This document shows, one piece after another, positions 44,086 through 52,835 of a stretch of DNA of 64,000 nucleotides; positions within the stretch are counted from its first letter, which is position 1; every line of letters begins with the position of its first letter. The notes below the pieces were generated by a model that was given only the letters and a program-made list of their open reading frames with translations, ran no database searches and was not told the DNA's origin. Where the stretch lies: contig NZ_CP101824.1 of NCBI RefSeq assembly GCF_024498195.1, positions 2,294,001 through 2,358,000 on the forward strand. Direction: 5' to 3'. The position numbers and the translations under genes were made by a program. This DNA is from Halovivax cerinus. GTDB taxonomy: Archaea; Halobacteriota; Halobacteria; Halobacteriales; Natrialbaceae.

Positions 44086-45093
44086 GTGACACGTCGCGTC
44101 ACGCACCGGGACGGCATTCACTTCGCCCTCGACCGACACGTCGTCGCCGACGCCCGCAGCTCTACAGGCGACGTCAACGTCGTGAGCCACGCCCACGCCG
44201 ATCACACGTTCAGTTCGAGCCCCGGGACCGTGGTCTGCTCGGCCGAGACGGCGGCCATCGCGACGGCCAGGACCGGCGTCGACTTCGAGTTCGTCGAATC
44301 CGTTCCCAGCATCGACCTCGTCCCCGCGGGCCACGTCGTCGGATCGCGTGCAGCCCTCCTCGAGGACGCCGACGGCACGCGATACTGTTACACGGGCGAC
44401 TTTTCGATCCGCGACCGGGCGTACCTCGAGGGCTTCGATCCCGCTTCCGTCGACGCGGATGTCCTGGTGATGGAGACCACCTACGGAAGCCCCCGGTATC
44501 GGTTTCCGTCGCAGGACGAACTCGAAACGTCGATCCGTGCCTGGATCCGCGAGCACGACGACCGACCGCTCTTCCTGTTCGGCTACTCGCTCGGTCGCGC
44601 CCAGAAGTTACAGAAACTGGCCGAGTCGGTCGGGGGTCGACGAATCCTCGTTTCGGAGACGATCGCCGCGGTGAACGCGGCGATCGAGGCCACGACTGAC
44701 GTCTCCTTCGGCGGCGAGCGGGCCGAGGATGGACCGCTGTCCGACCTGCGACCCGCGGACCTCTCCGACGAGATCGTCGTCGTCCCGTCGAACCAGTCAC
44801 GACGCGAGTGGATCGACGCGATCGCCGCGGAGACGGGCGCCCTGAAGGCGGGCTTCTCCGGCTGGGCTGTCGACGACTCGTACCTGTATCGCGGCGACTA
44901 CGACGTCACGTTCGCGCTGACCGACCACTGCGACTACGACGAACTGATCGAGACCGTCCTCACGATCGACCCCGACGTCGTCTACACCCACCACGGGTTC
45001 GACGAGACGTTCGCCGACGTCCTGGCGACCGAGTACGGGTACGTGGCCAGACCCCTCAAACGTGATCAGACGGCCCTCAGCGACTTCCAGTGA
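44086..45093 (+). CDS. MBL-fold RNA/DNA processing exonuclease-like protein
   Basis: A 335-residue metallo-beta-lactamase-fold protein of the CPSF73/SNM1-like group. Metal-site motifs are VVSHAHADHTF (HxHxDH), GHVVGSRAALLEDADGTRYCYTGDFS and the later ETTYGSPRYRFPS and THHGFDETF. It lacks the separate KH domains of the large archaeal CPSF proteins, so it is closer to the small haloarchaeal RNA exonuclease-like proteins. The start is a GTG (VTRRVTHRDGI) where family similarity begins; the ATG at 43987 would add 33 residues of non-family sequence. Confidence 0.85.
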   Translation: MTRRVTHRDGIHFALDRHVVADARSSTGDVNVVSHAHADHTFSSSPGTVVCSAETAAIATARTGVDFEFVESVPSIDLVPAGHVVGSRAALLEDADGTRYCYTGDFSIRDRAYLEGFDPASVDADVLVMETTYGSPRYRFPSQDELETSIRAWIREHDDRPLFLFGYSLGRAQKLQKLAESVGGRRILVSETIAAVNAAIEATTDVSFGGERAEDGPLSDLRPADLSDEIVVVPSNQSRREWIDAIAAETGALKAGFSGWAVDDSYLYRGDYDVTFALTDHCDYDELIETVLTIDPDVVYTHHGFDETFADVLATEYGYVARPLKRDQTALSDFQ

Positions 45094-45205
45094 ATCGAGG
45101 ACGGTCGGAGCGACTGCGGAGGGTGAGAGTGTGCACTCTCGATCGGCACTCGGTTTTTCTCCTTTCCCGACGCTGTATGTCGACGTCTCCAGTATCTTCG
45201 ATCGA

Positions 45206-45523
45206 TCAGTTCGACGGCCTCGTGTCGTACCGTCTCGCACCGCGTATCGCACGGGCCGCGAACACGATGGTTCCGACGGTGAAGACGAGCCAGCTCACAG
45301 TCGAGACCGCCGGATCGGCGGCCCCAACGACGCCGCAGACGATCCCCAGCACGCCGATGGCGAGGACGTTCGACCCGACCACGTTCGCGAGCGCCTCGTC
45401 GTCGGTGACGGACTCCGGATCGTAGCCGGCGACGAGTTCGACCATCCCGGCGTATTTAATCAGGCCACCGAGGACGGGGGGGAACACACCGGTCCCGGCG
45501 AGTCCGAGCGCTGCACTGCCCAT
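45206..45523 (-). CDS. Small membrane protein (DUF3784-like)
   Basis: A 105-residue protein with about three transmembrane helices: one near residues 1-25, one near 48-68 (VVGSNVLAIGVLGIVCGVVG) and one near 75-92. The pattern of a short loop (ESVTDDEALANVVG) before the second helix resembles the DUF3784 family. Function unknown. It converges on the MBL-fold gene and is transcribed in the same direction as, but downstream of, no other gene. Confidence 0.7.
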   Translation of the reverse strand: MGSAALGLAGTGVFPPVLGGLIKYAGMVELVAGYDPESVTDDEALANVVGSNVLAIGVLGIVCGVVGAADPAVSTVSWLVFTVGTIVFAARAIRGARRYDTRPSN

Positions 45524-45574
45524 ACGTGTCAGTGTGTATTCCAGTCCGAAATGCCTGTCGCTCGCGCAGCCGTG

Positions 45575-46465
45575 TCACACGCTGAGTGTCCCGGTTCGCA
45601 ACGCGTGAAAGACGTACGTCTGGACGTATCCCGCGTACTCGCCGCCGAAGCGGTCTCTGATGGCTCGCGAGGTCTCCGCGTAGGAGCCGCGATCGCACTC
45701 CGGGTACGTTGCGGCGATGGCCTTACGGATCCAGGTGTCGAGCGGGACGGCCTCGTCGAACCCGAGCGAGAAGAGCAAGACGCAGTCGGCGACCTTCTCG
45801 CCGACGCCGACGAACCGGGTGAGGTACTCACGGGCCTCCTCGTAGGGTAACTCCGCGGCGTCGGCTGGGTGTGCCTCGCCGTCGGCGACCATCCGCGCGG
45901 TGTCGACGACGTACGGTGCCCGATAGCCGAGGCCGAGGTCGCGGAGATCGGATTCGGTCGCCGTGGCGAGCTGGTCCGGCGTGGGGAAGTCGTGGTGGGT
46001 TCGACCGTCGAATTCGATCGCGGTCCCGTACTCTCGGGCGAGCGTCGAGACCATCGTGTTGATGCGCTCGACGCGCATCTGGGCGGAGCAGATGAAGGAG
46101 ATCAGCGTGTCGAACGGCGGGTCCCTGACCAGGCGCAGCCCGCGGTGGGCCTCGTAGGCCGCCTGGATCAGGGGGTCGTCCGGCGCGGCGTCGACGATCC
46201 GTTCGAGATCGTCGTCGAGCCGAAGTGCGCGCCGGATGATGGGGTCCGCGTCGGTCGTCGACCGCCACTCGAGGCCGTCGCCGGTCGGTCGGACGCGGAT
46301 CACCTCGCCGTCGATCGCGAGCTCGTACCAGGCGTCCGCGCTCGGGTCCGCCGCGTACAACCGACCGTCGCTACGGGTCCAGCGATAGGTCTGGCCGCTC
46401 TCGATCGTCAGGTACGCGTCGAACCCGCCGGTGAGGTCCCCGTCCGGAATCGCGCCCGTTTCCAT
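45575..46465 (-). CDS. ogg: 8-oxoguanine DNA glycosylase/AP lyase-like protein
   Basis: A 296-residue HhH-GPD glycosylase of the OGG1/AlkA group. The helix-hairpin-helix with catalytic lysine is RFVGVGEKVADCVLLFSLGF and the aspartate follows in AVPLDTWIRKAI. The N-terminal domain (about residues 1-110) is the AlkA/OGG beta domain (TIESGQTYRWTRSDGRLY). It removes oxidised guanine from DNA. The start is the ATG before ETGAIPDGD; the upstream extension is not family-like. Confidence 0.9.
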   Translation of the reverse strand: METGAIPDGDLTGGFDAYLTIESGQTYRWTRSDGRLYAADPSADAWYELAIDGEVIRVRPTGDGLEWRSTTDADPIIRRALRLDDDLERIVDAAPDDPLIQAAYEAHRGLRLVRDPPFDTLISFICSAQMRVERINTMVSTLAREYGTAIEFDGRTHHDFPTPDQLATATESDLRDLGLGYRAPYVVDTARMVADGEAHPADAAELPYEEAREYLTRFVGVGEKVADCVLLFSLGFDEAVPLDTWIRKAIAATYPECDRGSYAETSRAIRDRFGGEYAGYVQTYVFHALRTGTLSV

Positions 46466-46590
46466 CGACTCGAGGCAACGGAGGCGCGGCCTTTTGCCTT
46501 TCGAGATGGCCCGTCGATCGGGCCACGAGGTCGTGGCGTGAGTCGACAACGGGGCGAACCTTCATACTGCATGCGGCCGAACCACATGGC

Positions 46591-47082
46591 ATGGATTGCA
46601 GGGTCGTCGTCGAGGCTGCCGTGCCGGTGTTCGACGTGAACACACCGGACGAAGCGATCCGGATCGCGATTTCGAAGACGGGTGAGATGCTGAACCCTGA
46701 TCTCAACTACGTCGAAATCAACATGGGCGAACGGACGTCACCAGCGGGAGAGGACCTGCCACCCGCGTTCATCGCCGCCGACGAGGCCCTCGTCGCACTC
46801 GAACTGGAGATGACCGTGTTCAACGTCGAACGAGACGAACACGCCGCTCGCATCGCCCGCAAGGAGATCGGCCAGCGACTCGAAAACATCCCGCTCGAAG
46901 TGCTCGAGGTCGAAGAACTCCCCGACGAATCCACGGAGACGGCGGACGAGCCGACGGGGGAGTCTGGCGACACCGATCTGGACGAACGCGACGGCGATAC
47001 CCGCGACGAGACGGCCGAACGCAACTCGACGGCCGGCGACGACGAGGACGTCTTGCCGGAGTTCGAGGACTTGCTCGAGTGA
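46591..47082 (+). CDS. UPF0212 (DUF555) family protein
   Basis: A 163-residue protein. Residues 1-112 (VVVEAAVPVFDVNTPDEAIRIAISKTGEMLNPDLNYVEI) match the archaeal DUF555/UPF0212 family, which has no known function. A disordered, acidic tail rich in Glu, Asp and Thr follows and is longer than in many relatives. It starts with ATG at 46591 and is divergent from the glycosylase gene, sharing a short promoter region. Confidence 0.85.
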   Translation: MDCRVVVEAAVPVFDVNTPDEAIRIAISKTGEMLNPDLNYVEINMGERTSPAGEDLPPAFIAADEALVALELEMTVFNVERDEHAARIARKEIGQRLENIPLEVLEVEELPDESTETADEPTGESGDTDLDERDGDTRDETAERNSTAGDDEDVLPEFEDLLE

Positions 47083-47333
47083 TCCGTTTCCCCGTCCTGG
47101 CTGAATCGAGGCGGAGTGTATACCGGACCTTCGGTGAAACGACGAGTTGCCAGTACCGACCTCGAGATTCGAGACGTGGTAGATCCCGTCGCCCCGTCGA
47201 TCTGTGGGTGCCCGAGTGTGCGTGACGAGCGACTCCGAACGCCGGACGAGCGATTGGAGACGAATCGGAGAACGTGACGTGTCCGCGTGAGTACGTAGCC
47301 ACTAGGTGTCTATCGAGACGCCGCAGGAAGTAC

Positions 47334-47573
47334 TTAATCCGCAGTCGCAGTGACCGTCTCGGTCTCTTCCGATTCGGTCATGTGTTCCGTAATTCCGTTC
47401 GCAATCGCAAAAACAGCGTCCTTGTGATCAGTTTTCGATTTGTGGATCGATGTGGGTCGAATCCCAAGTGACTCGTACTCTGTGAGGTCGATTGTACAAT
47501 TGTCCCACGCTCGGCACTGGTTCGATACCTCGGCAAGAAGCCCGTGAAGGTGGATGAGTTCCTGCTTCTTCAT
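47334..47573 (-). CDS. UPF0058 family protein
   Basis: A 79-residue protein. The start MKKQELIHLHGLLAEVSNQC is the signature of the haloarchaeal UPF0058 family, which shows a helical fold of unknown role. The second half is acidic with KSKTDHKDAVFAIANGITEHM. A second methionine six bases upstream is possible. A TATA-like aataatataac (about 47600-47611 on the minus strand) lies 27-38 bases before the start. Confidence 0.9.
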   Translation of the reverse strand: MKKQELIHLHGLLAEVSNQCRAWDNCTIDLTEYESLGIRPTSIHKSKTDHKDAVFAIANGITEHMTESEETETVTATAD

Positions 47574-48270
47574 AACCACCCGAGTCTACCAACTGCAGGG
47601 TTATATTATTATCCTGAGCCTCGTTACCACGGACCGCTGGCTTGAAACCCCGATAGTCACGCGGTAGAATCTATTTTCATTTCTACGGATCGGTCTCGTA
47701 TCGCGTGACTGTGGCGTGGTAACGTGGACTTATCTCGGTAAATTCGAGATTTCCACGTCCGTAGCTCACCCGAACGCTCCAACGCGTGCCAGTTCATCGA
47801 CGGCGTCTGGGCGAGTCGTCCGTGCGCGGGGGCAATCAGTGCGCGTACGGGGGTAACCGGTTTGCACGCCAGGGTGGTTCGGTGCGCGTACGGGGGCAAC
47901 CGATTCGCATACGGCGGAACCGATTCGCATACGGCAGGGTAGACCAGTACGCGTACGGGAGGGCCGATCGGTTGTGAGTGCATGTGTCGGGCAGTTCGCG
48001 GTCTGGGTGGTGAGCGGCTCGTTGGGGAGGGCGAATCTGCCAGCGAGCGGTGGTGATCGAATCTCGAGTGGTGACGGTCGCGCGAGCGTGGATTCGAAGC
48101 TACGCAGTCCGTGAGGTATCGGACGAACGGGCGTGCTACCGGGGTAAACTCGGCAGACGGGGGATACGACGGTCCGTCATCGGTGGAAGTGACGTGGTGT
48201 CTGCACTGCTCTCGACCGATAGCGTCCACCCGTCGACGGTGGGTGCCCAGGCGATACACTGCTCGACGGC
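47574..48270. other. Gene-free 700-base region
   Basis: Between the UPF0058 and zinc-ribbon genes I find no supportable gene. The first 100 bases hold the UPF0058 promoter and the middle holds a degenerate tandem repeat. Long open frames here on both strands lack start signals and have an arginine-rich composition typical of chance frames. Confidence 0.6.
47822..47975. repeat. Degenerate ~21-bp tandem repeat
   Basis: About seven units of 17-25 bp built on the words gtgcgcgtacgggggcaaccg and attcgcatacgg repeat along this stretch. The copies are poorly conserved, more than in the other arrays of the window. Confidence 0.7.
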
Positions 48271-48450
48271 TCAACCGAGCGTCTTCAGCGTCCGAAGGTC
48301 CCGGTCGGTCCGGGTGAACTCCGCCGTCCGTCGACTCGCGTGGCAGTTCGGACAGTGAAACAGGTCGGCCGGGTCGGGAAGATCGGTCGGTGGCACCTGC
48401 CAGTCCTTCGCACATTCCGGACAGAGTAACTGCACGCTCGTCTCGTCCAT
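48271..48450 (-). CDS. Zinc-ribbon microprotein (DUF7836-like)
   Basis: A 59-residue protein beginning MDETSVQLLCPECAKDW. Two CxxC pairs (CPEC and CPNC) about 24 residues apart form a zinc ribbon, and the C-terminus TAEFTRTDRDLRTLKTLG is charged. This is a common haloarchaeal microprotein family with no assigned role. The start is the methionine before DETSVQ; a short upstream extension exists. The TATA-like tttataggt (minus strand, near 48470) lies about 20-25 bases upstream, favouring this start. Confidence 0.8.
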   Translation of the reverse strand: MDETSVQLLCPECAKDWQVPPTDLPDPADLFHCPNCHASRRTAEFTRTDRDLRTLKTLG

Positions 48451-48580
48451 GTCACCAATGTACACACTGCGACCTATAAACGTTAGTGTCGGCCTCCTGG
48501 TTCGTGAGGGAGCGTATCGTCGTGAAAATCGATATCGGTTGCCGTGAAACCGGGGCGCGAAGAATCGAGAACGGTCGTCA

Positions 48581-49552
48581 TCAGGCGGGTGCGGCCATGT
48601 CCGAGGCCTCGAGCAGCTCCTTGTAGCGGTTTCGGATGGTCACCTCGGAGATGTTGGCCACCTCGCTGACCTCGTTCTGCGTCACCTTCTCGTTGGTGAG
48701 CAACGCGGCGGCGTAGACGGCCGCGGCCGCCAGGCCGACCGGGGACTTGCCCGAGTGGACGCCGTCACCGCGGGCGGATTCGAGTAGTTCGCGGGAGGTG
48801 CGTTCGGTCTCGTCCGAGAGGTCGAGCCCGCTGATGAACCGGGGTACGTAGTGTTCCGGATCGGCGGGCTTGACCTCGAGCGAGAGTTCGCGGACGACGT
48901 AGCGGTAGGTGCGAGTGAGCTCCATCCGGTCGACGCGGCTGACCTGCGAAATCTCGTCGAGGCTCCGCGGCGTGCCGGCCTGTCGGGCAGCGGCGTACAG
49001 CGAGGCCGTCGCGACGCCCTCGATCGATCGGCCGGGCAGCAGGTCCTCCTCTAGTGCGCGGCGGTAGATGACCGACGCGGTCTCGCGAACGTTCTCGGGC
49101 AGACCGAGTGCACTCGCCATGCGGTCGATCTCGCCGAGTGCCTGCTTCAGGTTGCGTTCTTTGGAGTCGCGCGTGCGGAATCGCTCGTTCCAGGTGCGGA
49201 GGCGCTGCATCTTCTGGCGCTGGCGGCTCGACAGCGACTTCCCGTAGGCGTCTTTGTCCTGCCAACCGATGTTGGTCGACAGGCCCTGGTCGTGCATCAT
49301 CTTCGTGGTCGGCGCACCGACCCGGGACTTCTGGTCGCGCTCTGCCGAGTCGAACGCGCGCCACTCGGGCCCGCGATCGATCTCGTCCTCCTCGACGACG
49401 AGCCCGCAGTCTGTGCAGACGGTCTCCGCGTGCTCTTCGTCCGAGACGAGTCGACCGCCACACTCGGGACAGTGTTCTGTCTCGTCGCTCCGTTCGCTCG
49501 TCTCTTCCCGGTGCGTCTCGTCCGTGTAGGTTCTGATTCGTGTTTCTGTCAT
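48581..49552 (-). CDS. tfb: Transcription initiation factor B (TFB)
   Basis: A 323-residue full-length TFB. The N-terminal zinc ribbon is CPECGG...CTDCG (about residues 28-48), the B-finger region follows (PEWRAFDSAERDQKSRVGAP), and two cyclin-fold repeats cover residues about 125-320, with the second-repeat end NEVSEVANISEVTIRNRYKELLEAS contacting the BRE. It recruits RNA polymerase to promoters. It is one of the several TFBs usually present in haloarchaea. Its upstream region contains two palindromes, described separately. Confidence 0.96.
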   Translation of the reverse strand: MTETRIRTYTDETHREETSERSDETEHCPECGGRLVSDEEHAETVCTDCGLVVEEDEIDRGPEWRAFDSAERDQKSRVGAPTTKMMHDQGLSTNIGWQDKDAYGKSLSSRQRQKMQRLRTWNERFRTRDSKERNLKQALGEIDRMASALGLPENVRETASVIYRRALEEDLLPGRSIEGVATASLYAAARQAGTPRSLDEISQVSRVDRMELTRTYRYVVRELSLEVKPADPEHYVPRFISGLDLSDETERTSRELLESARGDGVHSGKSPVGLAAAAVYAAALLTNEKVTQNEVSEVANISEVTIRNRYKELLEASDMAAPA

Positions 49553-49642
49553 GATTCGGGGGGTGCGTTACTCGGGGGCTCCCGGGTGGGGAAACCAGAA
49601 GAAACCCGGTCACCTCAGCTAACATAGGGTAAGGGCGAAACG

Positions 49643-49674
49643 CACTTAAGTGTTACGCCTAGCTTATAAGCTAG
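49643..49674. promoter_or_regulatory. Two palindromes upstream of tfb
   Basis: cacttaagtg (49643-49652) and ctagcttataagctag (49659-49674) are both perfect inverted repeats, about 90 and 107 bases before the tfb start. The second has the TATA-like ttataag in its centre. They are candidates for operator sites or a TATA box with dyad symmetry. Confidence 0.6.
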
Positions 49675-49743
49675 TCGGATATTGATTAAGTAGCTTTCGC
49701 ATATATGGTGATCGATCGTTATCGACCTGGCGCGTCCGTTCGC

Positions 49744-50028
49744 TCAGACCGTAAAGAGGTGTCCCTCGGTCGGGACGGTGAAGAGACCGATTCGCGCCCC
49801 GGCATCGAGCCAGGCGTGGCCGTAGGAGAAGGAGGCGAGCGCGTTCACGAGATCACCATCGTCCCGAAAGTGGCGGCCGTCTTCCAGGTACGACTGGGCC
49901 ATCTCGCGACACTCCGTCGCCGACTCCGACAACGGAGTGTCGGGCGGCGGCGCAATCTCAGCAGCGTCCAGTGCCTCCGCGAGGAGGCGTTCGTAGCGAT
50001 CCGTCTTCTCGTGGATGTCGGCGGTCAT
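49744..50028 (-). CDS. DUF357-type helical protein
   Basis: A 94-residue all-helical protein. The repeated helical segments YERLLAEALDAAE, ATECREMAQSYLEDGRHFRDDGDLVNALASFSYGHAWLDAGARIGLF match the archaeal DUF357 family, a TPR-like three-helix fold. The role is unknown. It starts with ATG before TADIHEKTDR. The plus-strand upstream region of the TrxR gene begins about 200 bases further on. Confidence 0.82.
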   Translation of the reverse strand: MTADIHEKTDRYERLLAEALDAAEIAPPPDTPLSESATECREMAQSYLEDGRHFRDDGDLVNALASFSYGHAWLDAGARIGLFTVPTEGHLFTV

Positions 50029-50224
50029 ATGTACACCTCACCGCTGTCCGTGGTAAACGCGTCGGGTTCGTATCCGCAGGATCGTCCGTCTCGCGGGACC
50101 CGCCGGTAACCGATCGGGTCGCTGCCGTGGTGTCGGCGCGGCCGGTCGCTTCCCGCGATCGACGGACTACGGGGGGACGGCCCCGAACGCAAGGCGTTTA
50201 GGATTCCCGCTCGAATAGCTGTCC

Positions 50225-51547
50225 ATGACCGAGCAGCCGCGCGTCGAGATCTACACGAAAGACGTCTGCCCGTACTGTGAGAAGGCGACGGACCTCTTCG
50301 ACGAGAAGGGAGTCGAGTACGTCACCTACAACGTGACTGGTGACGACGACCGATTCGAGGAGATGGTAGACCGGGCCGACGGCCGACAGACTGCACCCGA
50401 GGTGTTCGTCGACGACGAGCTGATCGGCGGGTGGGACGAAACTAGCGCACTCGAAGAGACGGGCGAACTCGACGAGAAACTCGGTCTCGTCACCGACGGG
50501 GGCAGCGACGACGTCGTCGACCACCGACGGCTCATCGTCGCCGGTACTGGCATCGCCGGACTCACGGCGGCGATCTACGCGGCCCGTTCGAACAACGAGC
50601 CGCTGGTCATCGAGGGCGACGAACCCGGCGGGCAACTCACCCTGACGACCGACGTGGCGAACTATCCAGGGTTCCCCGACGGCATCAACGGGACGGAACT
50701 GGTGAACAACATGAAAGAGCAGGCCCGCCAGTTCGGCGCCGAGATGAGAAACGGGATCGTCGACTCGGTCGACGCGAGCGAGCGACCGTTCCGCGTCGAA
50801 CTCACGAACGGCGACGCCTACACGGCAGACGCCATCATCGCCGCCTCCGGTGCGAGCGCCCGAACGCTCGGCATTCCCGGCGAGGACGAACTCATGGGCT
50901 ACGGACTGTCGACGTGTGCGACCTGCGACGGTGCCTTCTTCCGCGGCGAGGACATGCTCGTCGTCGGCGGCGGCGACGCCGCGATGGAGGAGGCGACCTT
51001 CCTCACGAAGTTCGCCGACACCGTCTACATCGTCCACCGCCGCGAGGGCTTTCGCGCGGAGGATTACTGGATCGACCGCGTCGAGGAACAGGTCGAGGCC
51101 GGCGACATCGAGATCATGAAAAACACGGAACTGATAGAGATCCACGGCTCTCAGGCCGACGGCGTCGACCACGTCACGCTGGTCGAACACCCCGACGGCC
51201 ACCCGACGGACAAACTAGAGGATCCCGAGACCGAGGAGTTCGACTTCGACGTCGGCGCCGTGTTCTTCGCCATCGGTCACACGCCCAACACCGACTACCT
51301 GTCGGGCACCGGGGTCGAAACCGACGACGAGGGCTACCTGAAGACTCGAGGCGGCGACGGCGGCGGACAAACCGAGACCGCCGTGTCCGGGATCTTCGGT
51401 GCCGGCGACGTCGTCGACTACCACTACCAGCAGGCCGTGACCGCCGCGGGGATGGGCTCGAAGGCGGCTATCGACGCCGACGAGTACCTGGAGGAACTCG
51501 ATCGGGCGGCGGCGGACGAGGTCGAGGCGGCTGCCGCGGACGACTAA
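50225..51547 (+). CDS. trxB: Glutaredoxin-thioredoxin reductase fusion
   Basis: A 440-residue fusion protein. The N-terminal 85 residues form a glutaredoxin with active site CPYC (residues 15-18) and the cis-Pro of TAPEVFVDDELIGG. From about residue 100 the protein is a thioredoxin reductase: FAD site VAGTGIAGLTAAIYAA, redox disulfide CATC (residues 231-234), NADPH site VVGGGDAAMEEATFL with HRREGFRAEDYW, and C-terminal FAD motif FGAGDVVDYHYQQAVTAAG. The FAD motif reads GTGIAG rather than GSGPAG. The reductase module may pass electrons directly to its own glutaredoxin domain. Confidence 0.93.
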   Translation: MTEQPRVEIYTKDVCPYCEKATDLFDEKGVEYVTYNVTGDDDRFEEMVDRADGRQTAPEVFVDDELIGGWDETSALEETGELDEKLGLVTDGGSDDVVDHRRLIVAGTGIAGLTAAIYAARSNNEPLVIEGDEPGGQLTLTTDVANYPGFPDGINGTELVNNMKEQARQFGAEMRNGIVDSVDASERPFRVELTNGDAYTADAIIAASGASARTLGIPGEDELMGYGLSTCATCDGAFFRGEDMLVVGGGDAAMEEATFLTKFADTVYIVHRREGFRAEDYWIDRVEEQVEAGDIEIMKNTELIEIHGSQADGVDHVTLVEHPDGHPTDKLEDPETEEFDFDVGAVFFAIGHTPNTDYLSGTGVETDDEGYLKTRGGDGGGQTETAVSGIFGAGDVVDYHYQQAVTAAGMGSKAAIDADEYLEELDRAAADEVEAAAADD

Positions 51548-51688
51548 CCCGACCATACGCTCGTTTTCAGTTACTCGAGCCGAGCCGTCGTGTCCCACGA
51601 CACCTACCCGCGTCTGTGTCCGCTGTTTGTATCTGGTTGTGATGAAAACAATTTTTACCACTTTGGGTGAAACTGGTGTCTGCCGACA

Positions 51689-52789
51689 ATGGTCTTCCGA
51701 CGAACACTCCTCGTCTGTACTGTCACAGCCCTCCTGGTCTCGGCCGGTTGTCTGGGGGCGTTTCCCCCTGATGACGCGAGCGAGACCGAACCGGGAACGG
51801 ACCCTCTCGACGCGGCAGAACTGGTCGAACGGTCCCAGTCGTTGAACGTCACGTCAGCATCGTATCACGCCACGGTGACGACGTCGGTGAGTGACGGGAC
51901 TAAGACGGGGTCGACTACGTACGAGGTCTGGCGGCGTTCGCTCTTCGAGGAGCGCCAGGAAGTCGTCGACGCCGACCAGGAACCGATCGACCCGGATGTG
52001 ATGGTCAACGACGGATCGTCCATCTGGCTGTCCGACGACGGGACAGATCGCATTGTCCGTATGGAGACGAGTTCGATCCCGAGCCAGCTCACGACGTACA
52101 GGCAGCAATTCAACGCGATCGATTTCGACGCGATGGCGGCCGAGCGCGTCGGGACCGACACCGTCGCCGACCGGTCGGTGACGATAGTCGAACTCACCGG
52201 TTCCGAACCCGAATCACCGTCAGACGACGTGACGCTGTGGATCGACGACGAGACCGGCGTTCCGCTGAAACAGGAGATGGCGAAGCCCGGCTATCCCGGC
52301 CTCACGATGACGATAACCTACGAATCGTTCACCCCGGATGCGGAGATCGCGGACGATCGATTCACCTTCGACCCGCCGGCGGACGTCGAGGTTCTCGACT
52401 ACGACGAACTGCCGACGGAGACCCACGACGACGTGGATTCAGCCGACGAGACCGTCCCGTTCGACCTCCCCGACCCGACCGTTCCCGAGGCGTATTCGCA
52501 CAACAGGACGATAACGTCACAGACTCTCCAGGGGTGGATGGCCTCGCTCCAGTACGTCGACGAATCGGCCGATCAACTCACCCTTCTCGTCACCGACGAG
52601 CCGAGCGGCCCCAGTACCGACATGGGCGGTGAGCCGGTCGACCTCGGTTCCGTGGAGGCGAGGCAAACGAGTGTTGATTCGTTGAACAGAACGTCTCTCA
52701 CGTGGACCGCCGGCGAGTTGACCTACTGGATAAGCGGGTACACCGACGAGGAGACGCTGCGTAGCGTCGCCGAATCGATCGTCGAGTAA
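51689..52789 (+). CDS. LolA-like outer-face lipoprotein
   Basis: A 366-residue lipoprotein. The signal (RRTLLVCTVTALLVSAGC) ends in a lipobox VSAGC, giving lipidated Cys21. The body resembles LolA/RseB-like proteins: ASYHATVTTSVSDGTKTGSTTYEVWRR, then VTLWIDDETGVPLKQEM and TITYESFTPDAEIADDRFTFDPPADVEV. The last 120 residues (TVPEAYSHNRTITSQTLQGW onwards) form a second similar module of the DUF4367 kind. It probably binds lipids or surface polymers; no partner is known. A second lipoprotein of the propeller type is at 8212. Confidence 0.85.
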   Translation: MVFRRTLLVCTVTALLVSAGCLGAFPPDDASETEPGTDPLDAAELVERSQSLNVTSASYHATVTTSVSDGTKTGSTTYEVWRRSLFEERQEVVDADQEPIDPDVMVNDGSSIWLSDDGTDRIVRMETSSIPSQLTTYRQQFNAIDFDAMAAERVGTDTVADRSVTIVELTGSEPESPSDDVTLWIDDETGVPLKQEMAKPGYPGLTMTITYESFTPDAEIADDRFTFDPPADVEVLDYDELPTETHDDVDSADETVPFDLPDPTVPEAYSHNRTITSQTLQGWMASLQYVDESADQLTLLVTDEPSGPSTDMGGEPVDLGSVEARQTSVDSLNRTSLTWTAGELTYWISGYTDEETLRSVAESIVE

Positions 52790-52835
52790 CGACATCGACG
52801 CACGGCTGGCTACTTATTCTGCCCCTGGCGCGACC

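Noticed and set aside
47657-48415. 252-codon minus-strand frame
   Set aside because: It covers the degenerate repeat and the zinc-ribbon gene in another phase, with Pro/Arg/His-rich chance composition.
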